This document shows, one piece after another, positions 17,986 through 27,472 of a stretch of DNA of 64,000 nt (the first letter of the stretch is position 1; each line of letters starts with the position of its first letter). Source of the stretch: Fortiea sp. LEGE XX443 (lineage in GTDB: Bacteria; Cyanobacteriota; Cyanobacteriia; Cyanobacteriales; Nostocaceae); NCBI RefSeq assembly GCF_015206815.1, contig NZ_JADEXZ010000007.1, positions 1 through 64,000 of the forward strand, written 5' to 3'. The notes under the pieces were generated by a model that saw only the letters and a list, made by a program, of their open reading frames with translations, searched no databases and was not told the DNA's origin. The position numbers and the translations under genes are program-made.

Positions 17986-18867
17986 TGTGATGCACCTTTT
18001 TTTCCATTACGAAAAGTATTTCTGTGGTGCTGTTTTTTATTTTTTACAGCAACATAATTGCAGAATCAAGCCTAGTTCATCTTTGTAAATTAATTTTTGA
18101 TGGATCAATTCTATCGAATTCGGCATATGCAGCAAATTAGTTTCTACCATCAACCTATGGAGCTAAATTTATATGATTTAATAAATATTATCAGTGAAAT
18201 TGCCAGCATATAACAAAATTAGCAGTTATGTCAAAAGCTCTGGCATAGTATTTTTGCACTGATTTAAGATAATTTTGTAACTAATACAACAGTCATAAGT
18301 GACCGGACACAATTAAATTTCTGGGTGGAGATAGGGAACAGGCTTCCGCCGTGAGCGTCAGCCGAACGGTTATAGGGTATAGGTTACAGTCAAAGATTTA
18401 TGTAATTAATTCTGTTTGATTACTTACTTGATTTACAAACTTACTCAAGCAATAGTGCGATGATGCTCCGCCCCGCCGGAGGCGATCGCTTCTCCCTATT
18501 TCTTCTGCTTGAGCCTGTTAATAAATGATTTGGGATGGCGATAAACATTAGACACACAGAATTTACTTATGACAAACAAAGTATTTTTAAATATAAAAAA
18601 TTTTATTATTTCCATGTTTTATTTGTGATTTATTCTTATAGCCTGATTAGTAAATTCGCGCACATAAAAACGGCTAATCTTAAAAATACGAATAATTACT
18701 GATATTGTATTTTGCCTGAACAGTCAAAATCTATGTTAGAAAGTTGGTCTATTTTATTTTCGGCTATGGTTGGTTAAATTGTGCATCGGTATTCAACAAA
18801 CGCAAGCGATTCATTTATTTCTCTCAAAGATAGAAAAACAATTATAGATAATCAGCAGGAACGCTCT
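17986..18867. other. Long spacer between divergent genes
   Basis: About 880 bp of AT-rich sequence. It holds a possible 37-codon frame at 18100-18213 (MDQFYRIRHMQQISFYHQPM onward) that I regard as unproven, a GC-rich patch at 18340-18365 and a small palindromic repeat around 18470-18490 (CCGCCCCGCCGGAGGCG), both of the dispersed type. Both flanking promoters must lie here. Confidence 0.5.
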
Positions 18868-20637
18868 ATGAAAGTAGCAGTCCAGCAGGAAGATTTACAG
18901 CTGTTAGCCAGAACTTTGCAGGAACAAGTTCTGGCAGAAGTTCCATCGGGTCAAGTCTTCCAGATTAGATGTGCTGTCAACAAAGACGAGTTGATGATTC
19001 TGATTCAACATCCAGTCGATGTAAAGGTTGACATCGAACAAATATTTGCAGTGCTTGAGGATGCACTTCATTCGCTACCAACTTACAGGGAGCAAAGGGT
19101 GCAGTGTTTTCTCAGAGTCACTAGCGAAAAACTTCCCTACGCCAAACGTGCCATCACTATCAAGCATCGAGAAGAAAACACAGGGACAGGGGGATTCGGG
19201 GATACAGGAGACTTTTCTGATTCTTCCAGTTCCTTATTCTCGGCAGCTACAAATACAGATTCTGCCTTTACTCAAGAAAATTTAGTCGAGGAAGCAGCAT
19301 TTGATCCCTTAGCCGATGCACCAGATTTATCTACTAACCATCGTAAACGTCCGTTAGTAGTTTTACCACTTTTACTGGGTGCAGGTTTACTAGGAATTGT
19401 CATTTTAGGAGTTGGTGGTTATTTACTAACTAGGCCTTGTGTGATGTTTGAGTGCAAAGAGATAGAAATTGCGGCGCAACTCAAAATGGAATCTAGGCAG
19501 CTGATGTATCGTGCTAAGTCAGAAAATGAACTAACAGGAGTAAAACAACGACTAGATGCAACTAGCTCTGCGTTGAGTATGATCCCTGGGTGGTCACCTC
19601 GCTATCAACAAGCCGAGGAACTCAAAACCACTTTAGCTGCACAGTCAGACAAAATTAACCAAGTTTTAACAGCTTTACAGGCTGGTGCTGAGGCCGAGCA
19701 GAAAACACAAACAACCACAAATAGTTTAGAGGAATTACAAGCCAGACAACATTTGTGGCGACAAGCGATCGTCCCATTAGAGACGGTTAATCCTAATAGT
19801 GAACTCTATAATTTCATCCAGCCAAAATTACTGAAGTATCGCATTAACTTGCAAACTGTCAATAAGCAGTTACTCGCCCAAGAACAATGGCTGAAAAAAC
19901 TAACAGCTGCAAAAGGGGTAGCCAGTGTAGCCATCAAATGGCAAAATTCTGCCAAATCTTTAAGAGAATGGCAAAAGGTACAATCTACTTGGCAAGTCGC
20001 TATTAACGCCTTGATTGTGATTCCTCGGACTAGCCCAGCATACTCTCAAGCGCAAAAGCTGTTAATAGAATATAAACCACAATTAGCTAGAGCGCGCGAT
20101 CGCGCCACCCTAGAACAATTAGCAGCTAAAAGCTACCAACAAGCAGTTAATATTGCCCAACAAGCCAAAGCCTACGAAAAACTCAATCAATGGCAAGCAG
20201 CAGCAGCGTACTGGGATCAGGCTTTACAGACAGCTAAAAATGTTTCCCAAGATAGCTTATACTACGCCCAAGCACAGAGTCTGATTGCACCTTACTCTAA
20301 TGGACTCAAGCAAGCCCAAGAAAAAGTTCAACTTACTAACACTTGGCAACAAAGCCGCGTTGATTTAAATAAAACTTGTGCTGGTGAAATTCGGATTTGC
20401 ACTTTTACTTTAAACAACACAGGAATTATTGTCAGAACCACCCCTGAATACGAACAAGCCATCCAAAGTGGCTTTTCCGAAGCTAATCCTGAAAATCCTA
20501 ATCCCGCAATTAATGCAACTAATCACTGGCAAGTTTTGCAAGAAGCTCTCACCGTCATTAGTGAGAATGCTAATTTACCCATAGTTATCTACGATTCCCA
20601 AGGCCAAGAAATTTATGTCCGCACATCAGGCGGTTGA
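18868..20637 (+). CDS. Single-pass membrane protein of unknown function (cyanobacterial type)
   Basis: The ATG at 18868 (MKVAVQQEDLQLLARTLQEQ), preceded by AGCAGGA, is preferred over the GTG at 18781; product 589 aa. Residues 1-105 form a small alpha/beta domain; 105-165 is a Ser/Thr-rich linker; 165-195 is one transmembrane helix (PLLLGAGLLGIVILGVGGYL). The remaining roughly 390 residues are alpha-helical with Ala/Gln-rich repeats resembling coiled or TPR-like helices (WQAAAAYWDQALQ). The C-terminus is VRTSGG. I do not recognise a named family; it may be a scaffold at the membrane. Confidence 0.7.
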   Translation: MKVAVQQEDLQLLARTLQEQVLAEVPSGQVFQIRCAVNKDELMILIQHPVDVKVDIEQIFAVLEDALHSLPTYREQRVQCFLRVTSEKLPYAKRAITIKHREENTGTGGFGDTGDFSDSSSSLFSAATNTDSAFTQENLVEEAAFDPLADAPDLSTNHRKRPLVVLPLLLGAGLLGIVILGVGGYLLTRPCVMFECKEIEIAAQLKMESRQLMYRAKSENELTGVKQRLDATSSALSMIPGWSPRYQQAEELKTTLAAQSDKINQVLTALQAGAEAEQKTQTTTNSLEELQARQHLWRQAIVPLETVNPNSELYNFIQPKLLKYRINLQTVNKQLLAQEQWLKKLTAAKGVASVAIKWQNSAKSLREWQKVQSTWQVAINALIVIPRTSPAYSQAQKLLIEYKPQLARARDRATLEQLAAKSYQQAVNIAQQAKAYEKLNQWQAAAAYWDQALQTAKNVSQDSLYYAQAQSLIAPYSNGLKQAQEKVQLTNTWQQSRVDLNKTCAGEIRICTFTLNNTGIIVRTTPEYEQAIQSGFSEANPENPNPAINATNHWQVLQEALTVISENANLPIVIYDSQGQEIYVRTSGG

Positions 20638-20752
20638 CCTTTTAGCGATCGCAATTCTTGGAAAGGCGATCATTTTCCCAATACGGTTCGGTTAGGGATT
20701 GTTCATGGCGATTTCTGATAATTTGAAAAATTGGGCAAATCTATTTTAACGG

Positions 20753-21376
20753 TTAAAAAATCTGTTCTATTTTCTGAAAATCTCGTTGCACTTCATTCCA
20801 CAAAGCTTTGTTATTGGGGTCAGTTTTTAGGGCTTTTTTCAGGTAAATTCTGGCTTTCAAGACTTGATGTTCGCTAATTAACGCTCTTGCCCAAATTTGA
20901 TAAGCGATCGCTAACCATTGGCGTACTTCCGCATCTTTGGGTAAACGATCTACTAAAGCTTCGGCGAGGGCGATCGCTTGGGGAAATCTTTTTTCTTTTA
21001 AAAATCTTTGTAATTGCTCGTAAGTCTTCCACTTCAGCCGTTGTTCGATTTCCGCAATATTCGCGGGTGGTGTCTGTGGTTTTTCTGTAGTTACTGTGGT
21101 TTTTGGTGCTGTTTCTTGGCGCGTCGTCTTTGGTTCCTCGCGTCTAGACGTGAAAAACTGACTTGACGATGGTTCGACTGTTTCTTCTGGCGGTACTACC
21201 GTTAAGAGCAGCCTATAAGCTTCTGTCAAGGCAATAAACTTATCTTTAGCTTTTTTGTCATCTGGGTTGATATCGGGATGATATTGCTGCGCCAGTCGTC
21301 TGTAAGACGTTTTGATTTCGGCAAAAGAGGCTCCCGGCCTTAAACCCAATAAACGGTAGCAATCTCCTAGATCCAT
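20753..21376 (-). CDS. J-domain protein with TPR-like C-terminus
   Basis: The 207-aa protein opens with a J-domain (DCYRLLGLRPGASFAEIKTS, with the essential HPD in QQYHPDINPDD), so it should stimulate an Hsp70/DnaK ATPase. A Pro/Thr-rich linker (about 65-105) leads to a helical C-terminus (QWLAIAYQIWARALISEHQV) that resembles TPR repeats. There is no Gly/Phe or zinc-finger region, so it is a class C co-chaperone rather than DnaJ itself. Only 115 bp separate it from the convergent gene. Confidence 0.88.
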   Translation of the reverse strand: MDLGDCYRLLGLRPGASFAEIKTSYRRLAQQYHPDINPDDKKAKDKFIALTEAYRLLLTVVPPEETVEPSSSQFFTSRREEPKTTRQETAPKTTVTTEKPQTPPANIAEIEQRLKWKTYEQLQRFLKEKRFPQAIALAEALVDRLPKDAEVRQWLAIAYQIWARALISEHQVLKARIYLKKALKTDPNNKALWNEVQRDFQKIEQIF

Positions 21377-21558
21377 TTCGACATATCAGCTATCTAATAT
21401 ACAGCTATCAGCAGTCTGCTTTTAGCATCAAGTTTTAATGATAAACACTAATTTTCTAATTTATAGTTCAAACTAGACAGTTTTGGGAAAGTATGAAGTA
21501 TGAAGGCTGAAGTTTGAAAAATAATGTTTCATACTTCACACTTCACACTTCACACTTC

Positions 21559-22152
21559 TTAGATTCGCTCTTCGATTACGCGGTCAATCAAACCGTATTC
21601 TTTAGCTTCTTGGGCAGACATAAAAAAGTCCCGATCCATGTCTTTCTCTATCTTGGCCAAAACTTGACCAGTATTTTGAGCATAAATGTTATTGAGTTGA
21701 TGGCGAATCCGCAGAATTTCTCTAGCTTCGATTTCGATATCGGTTGCTTGTCCACGGGTTCCACCAGAAGGCTGGTGAATCATAATCCGGGAATGAGGTA
21801 AAGCCATCCGTTTGCCTTTAGCGCCAGCAGCCAACAAGAAAGAACCCATTGAAGCGGCTAGACCGACGCAAATAGTCACCACATCAGATTTGATGTGTTG
21901 CATCGTATCATAAATCGCCAGACCAGATGTTACCATCCCTCCAGGGGAATTGATATATAAATATATATCTTTACCTGGGTCTTCGGAATCTAGATAGAGC
22001 AGGAAGGCAATAATCTCGTTGGCGACTTGATCATTAACGTCTTCACTCAGAAAAATAATTCGTTCCAATGAAAGACGGGTATAAATGTGAACCCATTCTT
22101 CCATCTGTCCCCCTGGCAATCGATAGGGAACACTAGGATAACCAATAGGCAT
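21559..22152 (-). CDS. clpP: ATP-dependent Clp protease proteolytic subunit (ClpP3-type)
   Basis: The 197-aa ClpP has a complete catalytic triad: Ser at about 101 ([11 protein letters not shown]), His at about 126 (MIHQP) and Asp at about 171 (EKDMDRDFF). It forms the protease ring used with Clp ATPases in the cytosol. Its position directly downstream of the inactive clpR-type gene marks it as ClpP3, the partner that forms the mixed ClpP3/R ring in cyanobacteria. The two genes are separated by 111 bp that contain STRR repeats. Confidence 0.93.
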   Translation of the reverse strand: MPIGYPSVPYRLPGGQMEEWVHIYTRLSLERIIFLSEDVNDQVANEIIAFLLYLDSEDPGKDIYLYINSPGGMVTSGLAIYDTMQHIKSDVVTICVGLAASMGSFLLAAGAKGKRMALPHSRIMIHQPSGGTRGQATDIEIEAREILRIRHQLNNIYAQNTGQVLAKIEKDMDRDFFMSAQEAKEYGLIDRVIEERI

Positions 22153-22263
22153 AATTTGCTCCGTTAGTAACTAATTGAGATTGAGGGCATAAATTAAGGA
22201 TGTGGAGTAAAGATTGAAGGATGAAGGATAAAATTTCATACTTCATACTTCATCCTTCATCAT
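22153..22263. repeat. STRR repeats between clpR and clpP3
   Basis: The spacer contains imperfect tandem heptamers (AGGATGAAGGATAAA and CATACTTCATACTTCATCC). Related tracts occur at 16650-16670, 21490-21560, 38590-38700 and 60560-60620. They are noncoding and probably do not block the operon. Confidence 0.7.
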
Positions 22264-22926
22264 TTAAAGGACACTAGCGGGTAGTGGTGGATTAGCGAGT
22301 TCTTCTTTTTCAAACACGCGGTCGATTAAACCGTACTCCTTAGCTTGGTAAGGACTCATGTAGAATAAACGATCCATATCTTTGGTGATTCTTTCTGCCG
22401 TCTGTCCAGTGGTACGGTTCAAAATCTCAACCATTGATGCTTTGTTTGCCAAAACTTCTTTCGCCCGAATTTGAATATCCGTTGCTTGACCTTGGGCGTA
22501 GCTCTTAGGCTGATGCAGGATAATAGTAGAGTTAGGCAAGCTGGCGCGGCAACCTTTAGTACCAGCACTCAACAACATTGCTGCCATACCCATTGCTGAA
22601 CCGATACAAATGGTATAGATGGATGGCTTAATGTATTTCATTGTGTCATAGATGGCGAAGGCTTCGGTTTCAAAGCCAACGGGTTCGCCACTGTAATTGG
22701 AAGTGCCTGTGGAGTTGATATAGATTTTAATAGGCTTTTCTGGGTCATCGGACTGCAAATACAGTAGTTCGGCGATGATCAGTTTTGTGATAGCAGGAAC
22801 CAGTGGCATTCCCAGATAGACAATTCGCTCCTTTAATAATAAAGACGATATATCTGGTGGCGGTTTCCGGTAAAATCTATCGCCGTAATAGGGGGATTGA
22901 GCAGCTTTGATAGGAGAGATGTCCAT
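22264..22926 (-). CDS. clpR: ClpP-like protein lacking the catalytic serine (ClpR)
   Basis: The 220-aa protein has the ClpP fold, but the Ser of the ASMG motif is Gly at about 113 (GSAMGMAAML), while His at about 138 (ILHQP) and Asp at about 183 are kept. It thus cannot cut peptides and acts structurally, as in the mixed ClpP3/R core known from cyanobacteria. It also has the ClpR-type N-terminal extension (SPYYGDRFYRKPPPDISSLL) and the internal GTSNYSGEPVGFETE insertion. It is the first gene of clpR-clpP3. Confidence 0.93.
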   Translation of the reverse strand: MDISPIKAAQSPYYGDRFYRKPPPDISSLLLKERIVYLGMPLVPAITKLIIAELLYLQSDDPEKPIKIYINSTGTSNYSGEPVGFETEAFAIYDTMKYIKPSIYTICIGSAMGMAAMLLSAGTKGCRASLPNSTIILHQPKSYAQGQATDIQIRAKEVLANKASMVEILNRTTGQTAERITKDMDRLFYMSPYQAKEYGLIDRVFEKEELANPPLPASVL

Positions 22927-23165
22927 AGCAACTGATCGCCTGAAATTATGCCGTTAACTGTAATACATCCTAGCGTGATGCCAGCTTTCGTCAGGTGCGG
23001 TTTCCTCGCTAATGAGCGAGATAGCTGTCATCTGCTAGAGCTATGCTTCTAAGATATTGTGAATATCTTAATCCATCTGGGCGGGATCAGTTTTCCGTAG
23101 CGCTGATCTGGCGATTTGAAGTTATTTATAAATATGTATATATCCTGAATTAGGAATTTTGGGTT

Positions 23166-24422
23166 ATGAAGGTCAATTTGCAGCCTACCCTGAATGATGT
23201 AAATGTTGACGCGAATCAAAGCAGTAGTCAACGTCAGTTGTCGGTATCGGTTTCGGCGATCGCGGAGACTCAAGATCGTCATCTCCCGATTAATTTATGC
23301 TTAATTCTCGACCATAGTGGTTCGATGAATGGCAGGCCGCTAGAAACTGTGAAAAAAGCAGCTAATTTGTTGGTTGACAGACTCAAGCCTAGCGATCGCC
23401 TGAGTGTGGTAGTCTTCGATCACCGGGCGAAGGTTTTGATCCCAAATCAATCTGTGGAAGATCCAGAACAAATCAAAAAGCAAATTAACCGCTTATCTGC
23501 TGATGGTGGGACGGCGATTGATGAAGGTTTGCGTCTGGCGATCGAGGAATTAGCCAAAGGCAAGAAGGAAAGAATTTCCCAAGCTTTTTTGTTAACCGAT
23601 GGCGAAAATGAACACGGGGATAATAACCGCTGCTTCAAATTTGCCCAGTTAGCCGCTGGCTACAACTTGACTTTGAATACTTTAGGGTTTGGTGACAATT
23701 GGAACCAAGATGTTTTAGAAAGAATTGCCGATGCAGGTTTGGGTGTATTGTCTTATATTCAAAAACCCGATCAAGCCGTCCATGAGTTTAGTCGATTGTT
23801 CACCCGGATTCAAACTGTAGGCTTGACAAATGCTTATTTACTATTCTCCTTGATGCCCAATGTCAGGCTGGCAGAACTTAAACCAATTGCCCAAGTTTAC
23901 CCAGATACTATCGAACTCCCTGTGCAACCAGAAGCCGATGGGCGCTTTGCTATCCGCTTGGGCGATTTAATGAAAGATGTAGAACGAATAATTTTAGCTA
24001 ATATTTATTTGGGACAGTTGCCCGAAGGTAAACAGGCGATCGCTAATGTCCAAATTCGCTACGATGACCCCGCCGAAAATCAGACTGGGTTATTTACGCC
24101 CAATATCCCGGTCTATGGCAATGTTACCAGGGTTTACCAACCAGATATCAACACCCAGGTACAACAGTCAATTCTGGCTTTAGCTAAATATCGCCAAACC
24201 CAACTAGCCGAAGCGAAATTGCAACAAGGCGATCGCATCGGTGCGGCAACAATGTTGCAAACTGCGGCGAAAACTGCTTTGCAAATGGGCGATACAGGTG
24301 CAGCCACGGTATTACAAACTTCTGCTACTCAACTCCAATCGGGAGGAGAATTAAGCGAAAGCGATCGCAAGAAAACCCGTATTGTCTCGAAAACTGTGTT
24401 GCAAGAAAACCCGCCCCAATGA
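23166..24422 (+). CDS. von Willebrand factor A domain protein, copy 1
   Basis: The 418-aa protein begins with a short strand-forming region, then a vWA domain with a full MIDAS metal site: DHSGS at about 49-53, GGTAID near 115 and LLTDGENEHG. The C-terminal half is beta-sandwich-like, followed by an Ala/Gln-rich helical tail (QSILALAKYRQTQLAEAKLQ). No signal peptide or lipobox is seen. It probably binds partner proteins through metal ions. The stop overlaps the start of copy 2 by 4 bases (ATGA), so the two are co-translated. Confidence 0.9.
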   Translation: MKVNLQPTLNDVNVDANQSSSQRQLSVSVSAIAETQDRHLPINLCLILDHSGSMNGRPLETVKKAANLLVDRLKPSDRLSVVVFDHRAKVLIPNQSVEDPEQIKKQINRLSADGGTAIDEGLRLAIEELAKGKKERISQAFLLTDGENEHGDNNRCFKFAQLAAGYNLTLNTLGFGDNWNQDVLERIADAGLGVLSYIQKPDQAVHEFSRLFTRIQTVGLTNAYLLFSLMPNVRLAELKPIAQVYPDTIELPVQPEADGRFAIRLGDLMKDVERIILANIYLGQLPEGKQAIANVQIRYDDPAENQTGLFTPNIPVYGNVTRVYQPDINTQVQQSILALAKYRQTQLAEAKLQQGDRIGAATMLQTAAKTALQMGDTGAATVLQTSATQLQSGGELSESDRKKTRIVSKTVLQENPPQ

Positions 24423-25699
24423 AAGTTCAATTGCTCTCGTCGCTAAATGATCCAAATATTGATGTGGCTCAAGTCAGCAGTCAACGTCAATTAGCAATTT
24501 CGATTTCTGCAATCGCTGATGAGTTTGACCGATGCTTGCCGCTAAATTTATGCTTGATTCTAGATCAAAGCGGTTCCATGCACGGCAAACCCATCCAAAT
24601 TGTCATCCAAGCCGTAGAGCAATTATTGGATAAATTACAGCCAGGCGATCGCATCTCCATTGTGGCTTTTTCTGGTTCGGCGCAAGTGATTGTTCCCAAC
24701 CAGGTAATTCAAGATCCCAGCACTATCAAATCACAGTTGCGAAATAAGCTCAGTGCCAGTGGCGGTACAGCCATTGCTGAGGGGTTACAATTGGGAATCA
24801 CAGAACTGATGCAGGGAGCAAAAGGCACTGTTTCCCAAGCCTTTCTCCTCACAGATGGACATGGTGAAAGCAGTTTGCGGATTTGGAAGTGGGAAATTGG
24901 CACAGATGATAATAAGCGTTGTTTAGAACTGGCTCAAAAAGCCGCTAAAATCAATCTGACCATCAACACTTTAGGATTTGGCAGTAACTGGAACCAAGAT
25001 TTACTAGAGAATATTGCCGATGCTGGCGGTGGGAGTTTGGCTTATATTGAGAGTCCTGAACAAGCGCTAGAAGTATTTAATCGTTTGTTTGGCCGGCTCA
25101 AATCAGTAGGGTTAACTAATGCTTACTTGTTATTCTCGTTTTTGCCTAACATCCGACTTGCAGAACTAAAACCCATCGCCCAAGTTTCTCCAGATACCAT
25201 TGAGTTACCAGTGCAACCAGAAACTCAAGGCGGATTTTCTGTGCGTTTAGGCGATTTGATGCAGGATGTTGAACGGGTAGTTTTGGCGAATATGTATCTG
25301 GGCGACTTACCAGAAGGAGAACAGGTGATTGGACATATTCAAATTCGCTACGATGATCCAGCCCTCAACCAACAGACTTTACTCTCCCCGATTGTGCCGA
25401 TATCTGCAAATATAGTCAGAAAATATCAACCTGAATTAAATCCCCAGGTGCAGCAGTCCATTTTGGCACTAGCTAAATATCGCCAAACTCAGTTAGCCGA
25501 GGTGAAATTACAACAAGGCGATCGCATTGGTGCAGCCACAATGTTACAAACTGCCGCTAAAACAGCCTTACAAATCGGAGATACCAATGCAGCCAACATC
25601 CTGCAACTATCTGCCACTCGCTTGCAAGCTGGCGAACAACTCTCTCCCGCCGAACTTAAAAAGACTCGAATTGTATCAAAAACAGTTTTACAAAATTAA
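24419..25699 (+). CDS. von Willebrand factor A domain protein, copy 2
   Basis: The 426-aa protein is a tandem paralogue of the preceding gene. MIDAS residues DQSGS are at the same positions (49-53), with GGTAIAEG and LLTDGHGESS. A short insertion (LRIWKWEIGTDD) occurs after the second motif. The C-terminal helical repeat (LAKYRQTQLAEVKLQQGDRI) and the final KKTRIVSKTVLQ are almost identical in both copies, showing recent or constrained duplication. The two probably act as a pair. No associated AAA+ gene lies adjacent. Confidence 0.9.
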   Translation: MKVQLLSSLNDPNIDVAQVSSQRQLAISISAIADEFDRCLPLNLCLILDQSGSMHGKPIQIVIQAVEQLLDKLQPGDRISIVAFSGSAQVIVPNQVIQDPSTIKSQLRNKLSASGGTAIAEGLQLGITELMQGAKGTVSQAFLLTDGHGESSLRIWKWEIGTDDNKRCLELAQKAAKINLTINTLGFGSNWNQDLLENIADAGGGSLAYIESPEQALEVFNRLFGRLKSVGLTNAYLLFSFLPNIRLAELKPIAQVSPDTIELPVQPETQGGFSVRLGDLMQDVERVVLANMYLGDLPEGEQVIGHIQIRYDDPALNQQTLLSPIVPISANIVRKYQPELNPQVQQSILALAKYRQTQLAEVKLQQGDRIGAATMLQTAAKTALQIGDTNAANILQLSATRLQAGEQLSPAELKKTRIVSKTVLQN

Positions 25700-25855
25700 T
25701 AATTTGTGCATTGAGCAGCTTATTTGCCAGCTAAATCTTGAATATTGCAAGTTCTATACTTATTTTCAGTAATTACTCATAAAACTTTTGGTGAAATATG
25801 AAATATTTATAAAGGAAAGCCAATTGAGCAATTACATAAGGTAAAGGAAGGATTT

Positions 25856-26452
25856 ATGCTAATTAATCAACGTCAGCAGTATCTATTAGGACTTGTACTT
25901 GTAAGTACCTTGAGCGCAAACATACAATCTGTAAGCGCTCTGACTGTTGAGCCTGTCAATGCTAATCCACCCGAAGTTACTAGTACAGCCTTCAACCGCG
26001 ATGGTAAAACTCCATTAATGCTTACCAGTGACTACAACCAAAATTTCCAAAACAAAAATACTAGCAATACTACGGCTAACAAAGGATTAAACCCATTAAC
26101 AAGCAAACGCAGTGGAACCCTTGTCAGCACTAGCTATAACACTGTTAGTATGCTGCGGGCGATGGAAGATTTACAAAACATCCGCTCCCTCGGAATGAAT
26201 AATGTCGCTGAACCAATATCAGATGCCTTTACTAGAGAACTGAAGGTGACAACTCGCATAGCTCTCGTGCAAGATAAATCATGTGCTAATCCCGTAGATT
26301 TGAAACAACTACCAATTTGCCAAGACAAAAATGTAGGAAAGACAGCAGCCAAGGCTGTTATTCATGAGTAAAATTAGTCGGCGCAGATGACTAAAAATTT
26401 CTCTTTTTGACCGATGAATGTAAATAGTTTCATTAAAAAAGCCAACAAATAA
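25856..26452 (+). pseudogene. Decayed copy of the secreted protein gene at 27473
   Basis: An ATG frame (25856-26371) encodes 171 aa: a signal peptide (QQYLLGLVLVSTLSANIQSV, then SALT) and a C-terminal part nearly identical to the 342-aa paralogue (YNTVSMLRAMEDLQNI). The paralogue continues as VQDQNWSAQM, while here the same codons read HE, TAA, N, TAG, SAQM: two nonsense changes at 26369-26371 and 26375-26377. Homology resumes after about 135 missing bases and reaches the paralogue's stop equivalent at 26452. The middle of the protein is also shorter. The shortened product could still be made and secreted. Confidence 0.7.
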
Positions 26453-26654
26453 ACTTCTTGAAAGGCTGCTTGTAAAAGATCATGCAGTGATTAAATGAGG
26501 ATTTTCAAGACGTTTGAACATCAAACCGCTCATGACTGTGTAAATTATAGATTCGCTCGTTTCTAGGAAAAGTTCAGAATCCTTACATGAGCGACAATAT
26601 TCATTCTTACTATCCAAATATCAGCCCCAAAATCCCGGACTTGGGTGTGCGTGC

Positions 26655-26694
26655 AAAGCAGCTAAAATCAACACTATAGGATTTGGTAAGCTGT
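26655..26694 (+). pseudogene. Short remnant of a vWA gene
   Basis: GCAAAGCAGCTAAAATCAAC, then ACTATAGGATTTGGTAAG, resembles copy 2 around 24940-24985 (AAAGCCGCTAAAATCAA, then CACTTTAGGATTTGGCAG) with a 12-base deletion. About 30 of 34 aligned bases match. It suggests a third vWA copy once extended here. Confidence 0.35.
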
Positions 26695-26853
26695 TGTACC
26701 TACAAGTTGCACCATTTAAATTGTGGGCAAAAGCTTCAAACTCTCTCACTGGTTCCACTCAATACCTTTCAGTTAGTGATGTGCAGAGAAATAAAATACC
26801 TAGAGCATCGATTCACTAATCAAAAACCTAACCTCCTAGTCCCCTTCCCTAGG

Positions 26854-27030
26854 CTACCGTGTATACACAGGTAATTTAATCACCCTAAATCTCGTTATGG
26901 GGTGTGTTATCGCGTCAGCGTAACGCACCGTAAATCTCTGATGGTGCGTTAAGACTTTAGTCCATAACGCACCCTACCAGATTTAAGCCTATTGTGGATC
27001 AGGTTTTTCCGACTTGTGTATACACCGTAA
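26854..27030. mobile_element. 177-bp MITE-like element with 10-bp target duplication
   Basis: Ends are inverted repeats: CTACCGTGTATACACA at 26854-26869 and the reverse complement TTACGGTGTATACACA at 27015-27030, matching at 14 of 16 positions. Both sides are flanked by the exact direct repeat CTTCCCTAGG (26844-26853 and 27031-27040), as left by transposition. The interior has a hairpin of TGGTGCGTTA-type sequence with its complement (GTAACGCACC, ATAACGCACC). No ORF is present, so it would need a transposase acting in trans. Confidence 0.6.
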
Positions 27031-27472
27031 CTTCCCTAGGAGGGAGCTAAACTCCCCTCTCCGCGTCGGAGAGGGGTTGGGGGAGAGGTTCTTTCAGCAT
27101 TATTGAATTGGTGTTTTAGTATCCAGGATAGTGATTTCGACGGCGCTCAACCCACTAGCCTTTGGAGTAGTTTTTATTCACTTACCATAATTTTGTTACA
27201 ACATACTGCTATATCTCAGCAAAAATTAACATAGCCTTACAAAATCTAAAAAGTTTACTGAGCAAGCTTTTTAGTGCATAATTTTGCTCTAGTTCAGCAA
27301 AAGTCATGTTAATTAAATTACTTTTTATTAAAAAATAATTTATAAAAATTTACAGAATAACATAGATCATAAATATGAAAGATAACCTCACTTTATTGCT
27401 GGCTTAACCATAAAAATTAAATAATAATAAAGAAAATCTGGTTTAGTTGTTATATAAGGTATAGAACGCTTT

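Larger units (their letters stand above)
26372..27472. other. Repeat-rich intergenic region
   Basis: About 1.1 kb. It holds the dead 3' part of the decayed copy (to 26452), a short remnant of a vWA gene (26655-26694), an outer dispersed repeat (about 26823-27090) and a MITE-like element inside it (26854-27030). The last 350 bp are plain AT-rich sequence with the promoter of the gene at 27473. Confidence 0.6.

Noticed and set aside
18100-18213. 37-codon ORF MDQFYRIRHMQQISFYHQPM onward
   Set aside because: No ribosome site, no recognised homology and AT-rich context; kept only as a remark in the spacer entry.
18781-18867. GTG start extending the membrane protein by 29 residues
   Set aside because: The ATG at 18868 has a ribosome site and the extra residues look unlike the rest of the protein.
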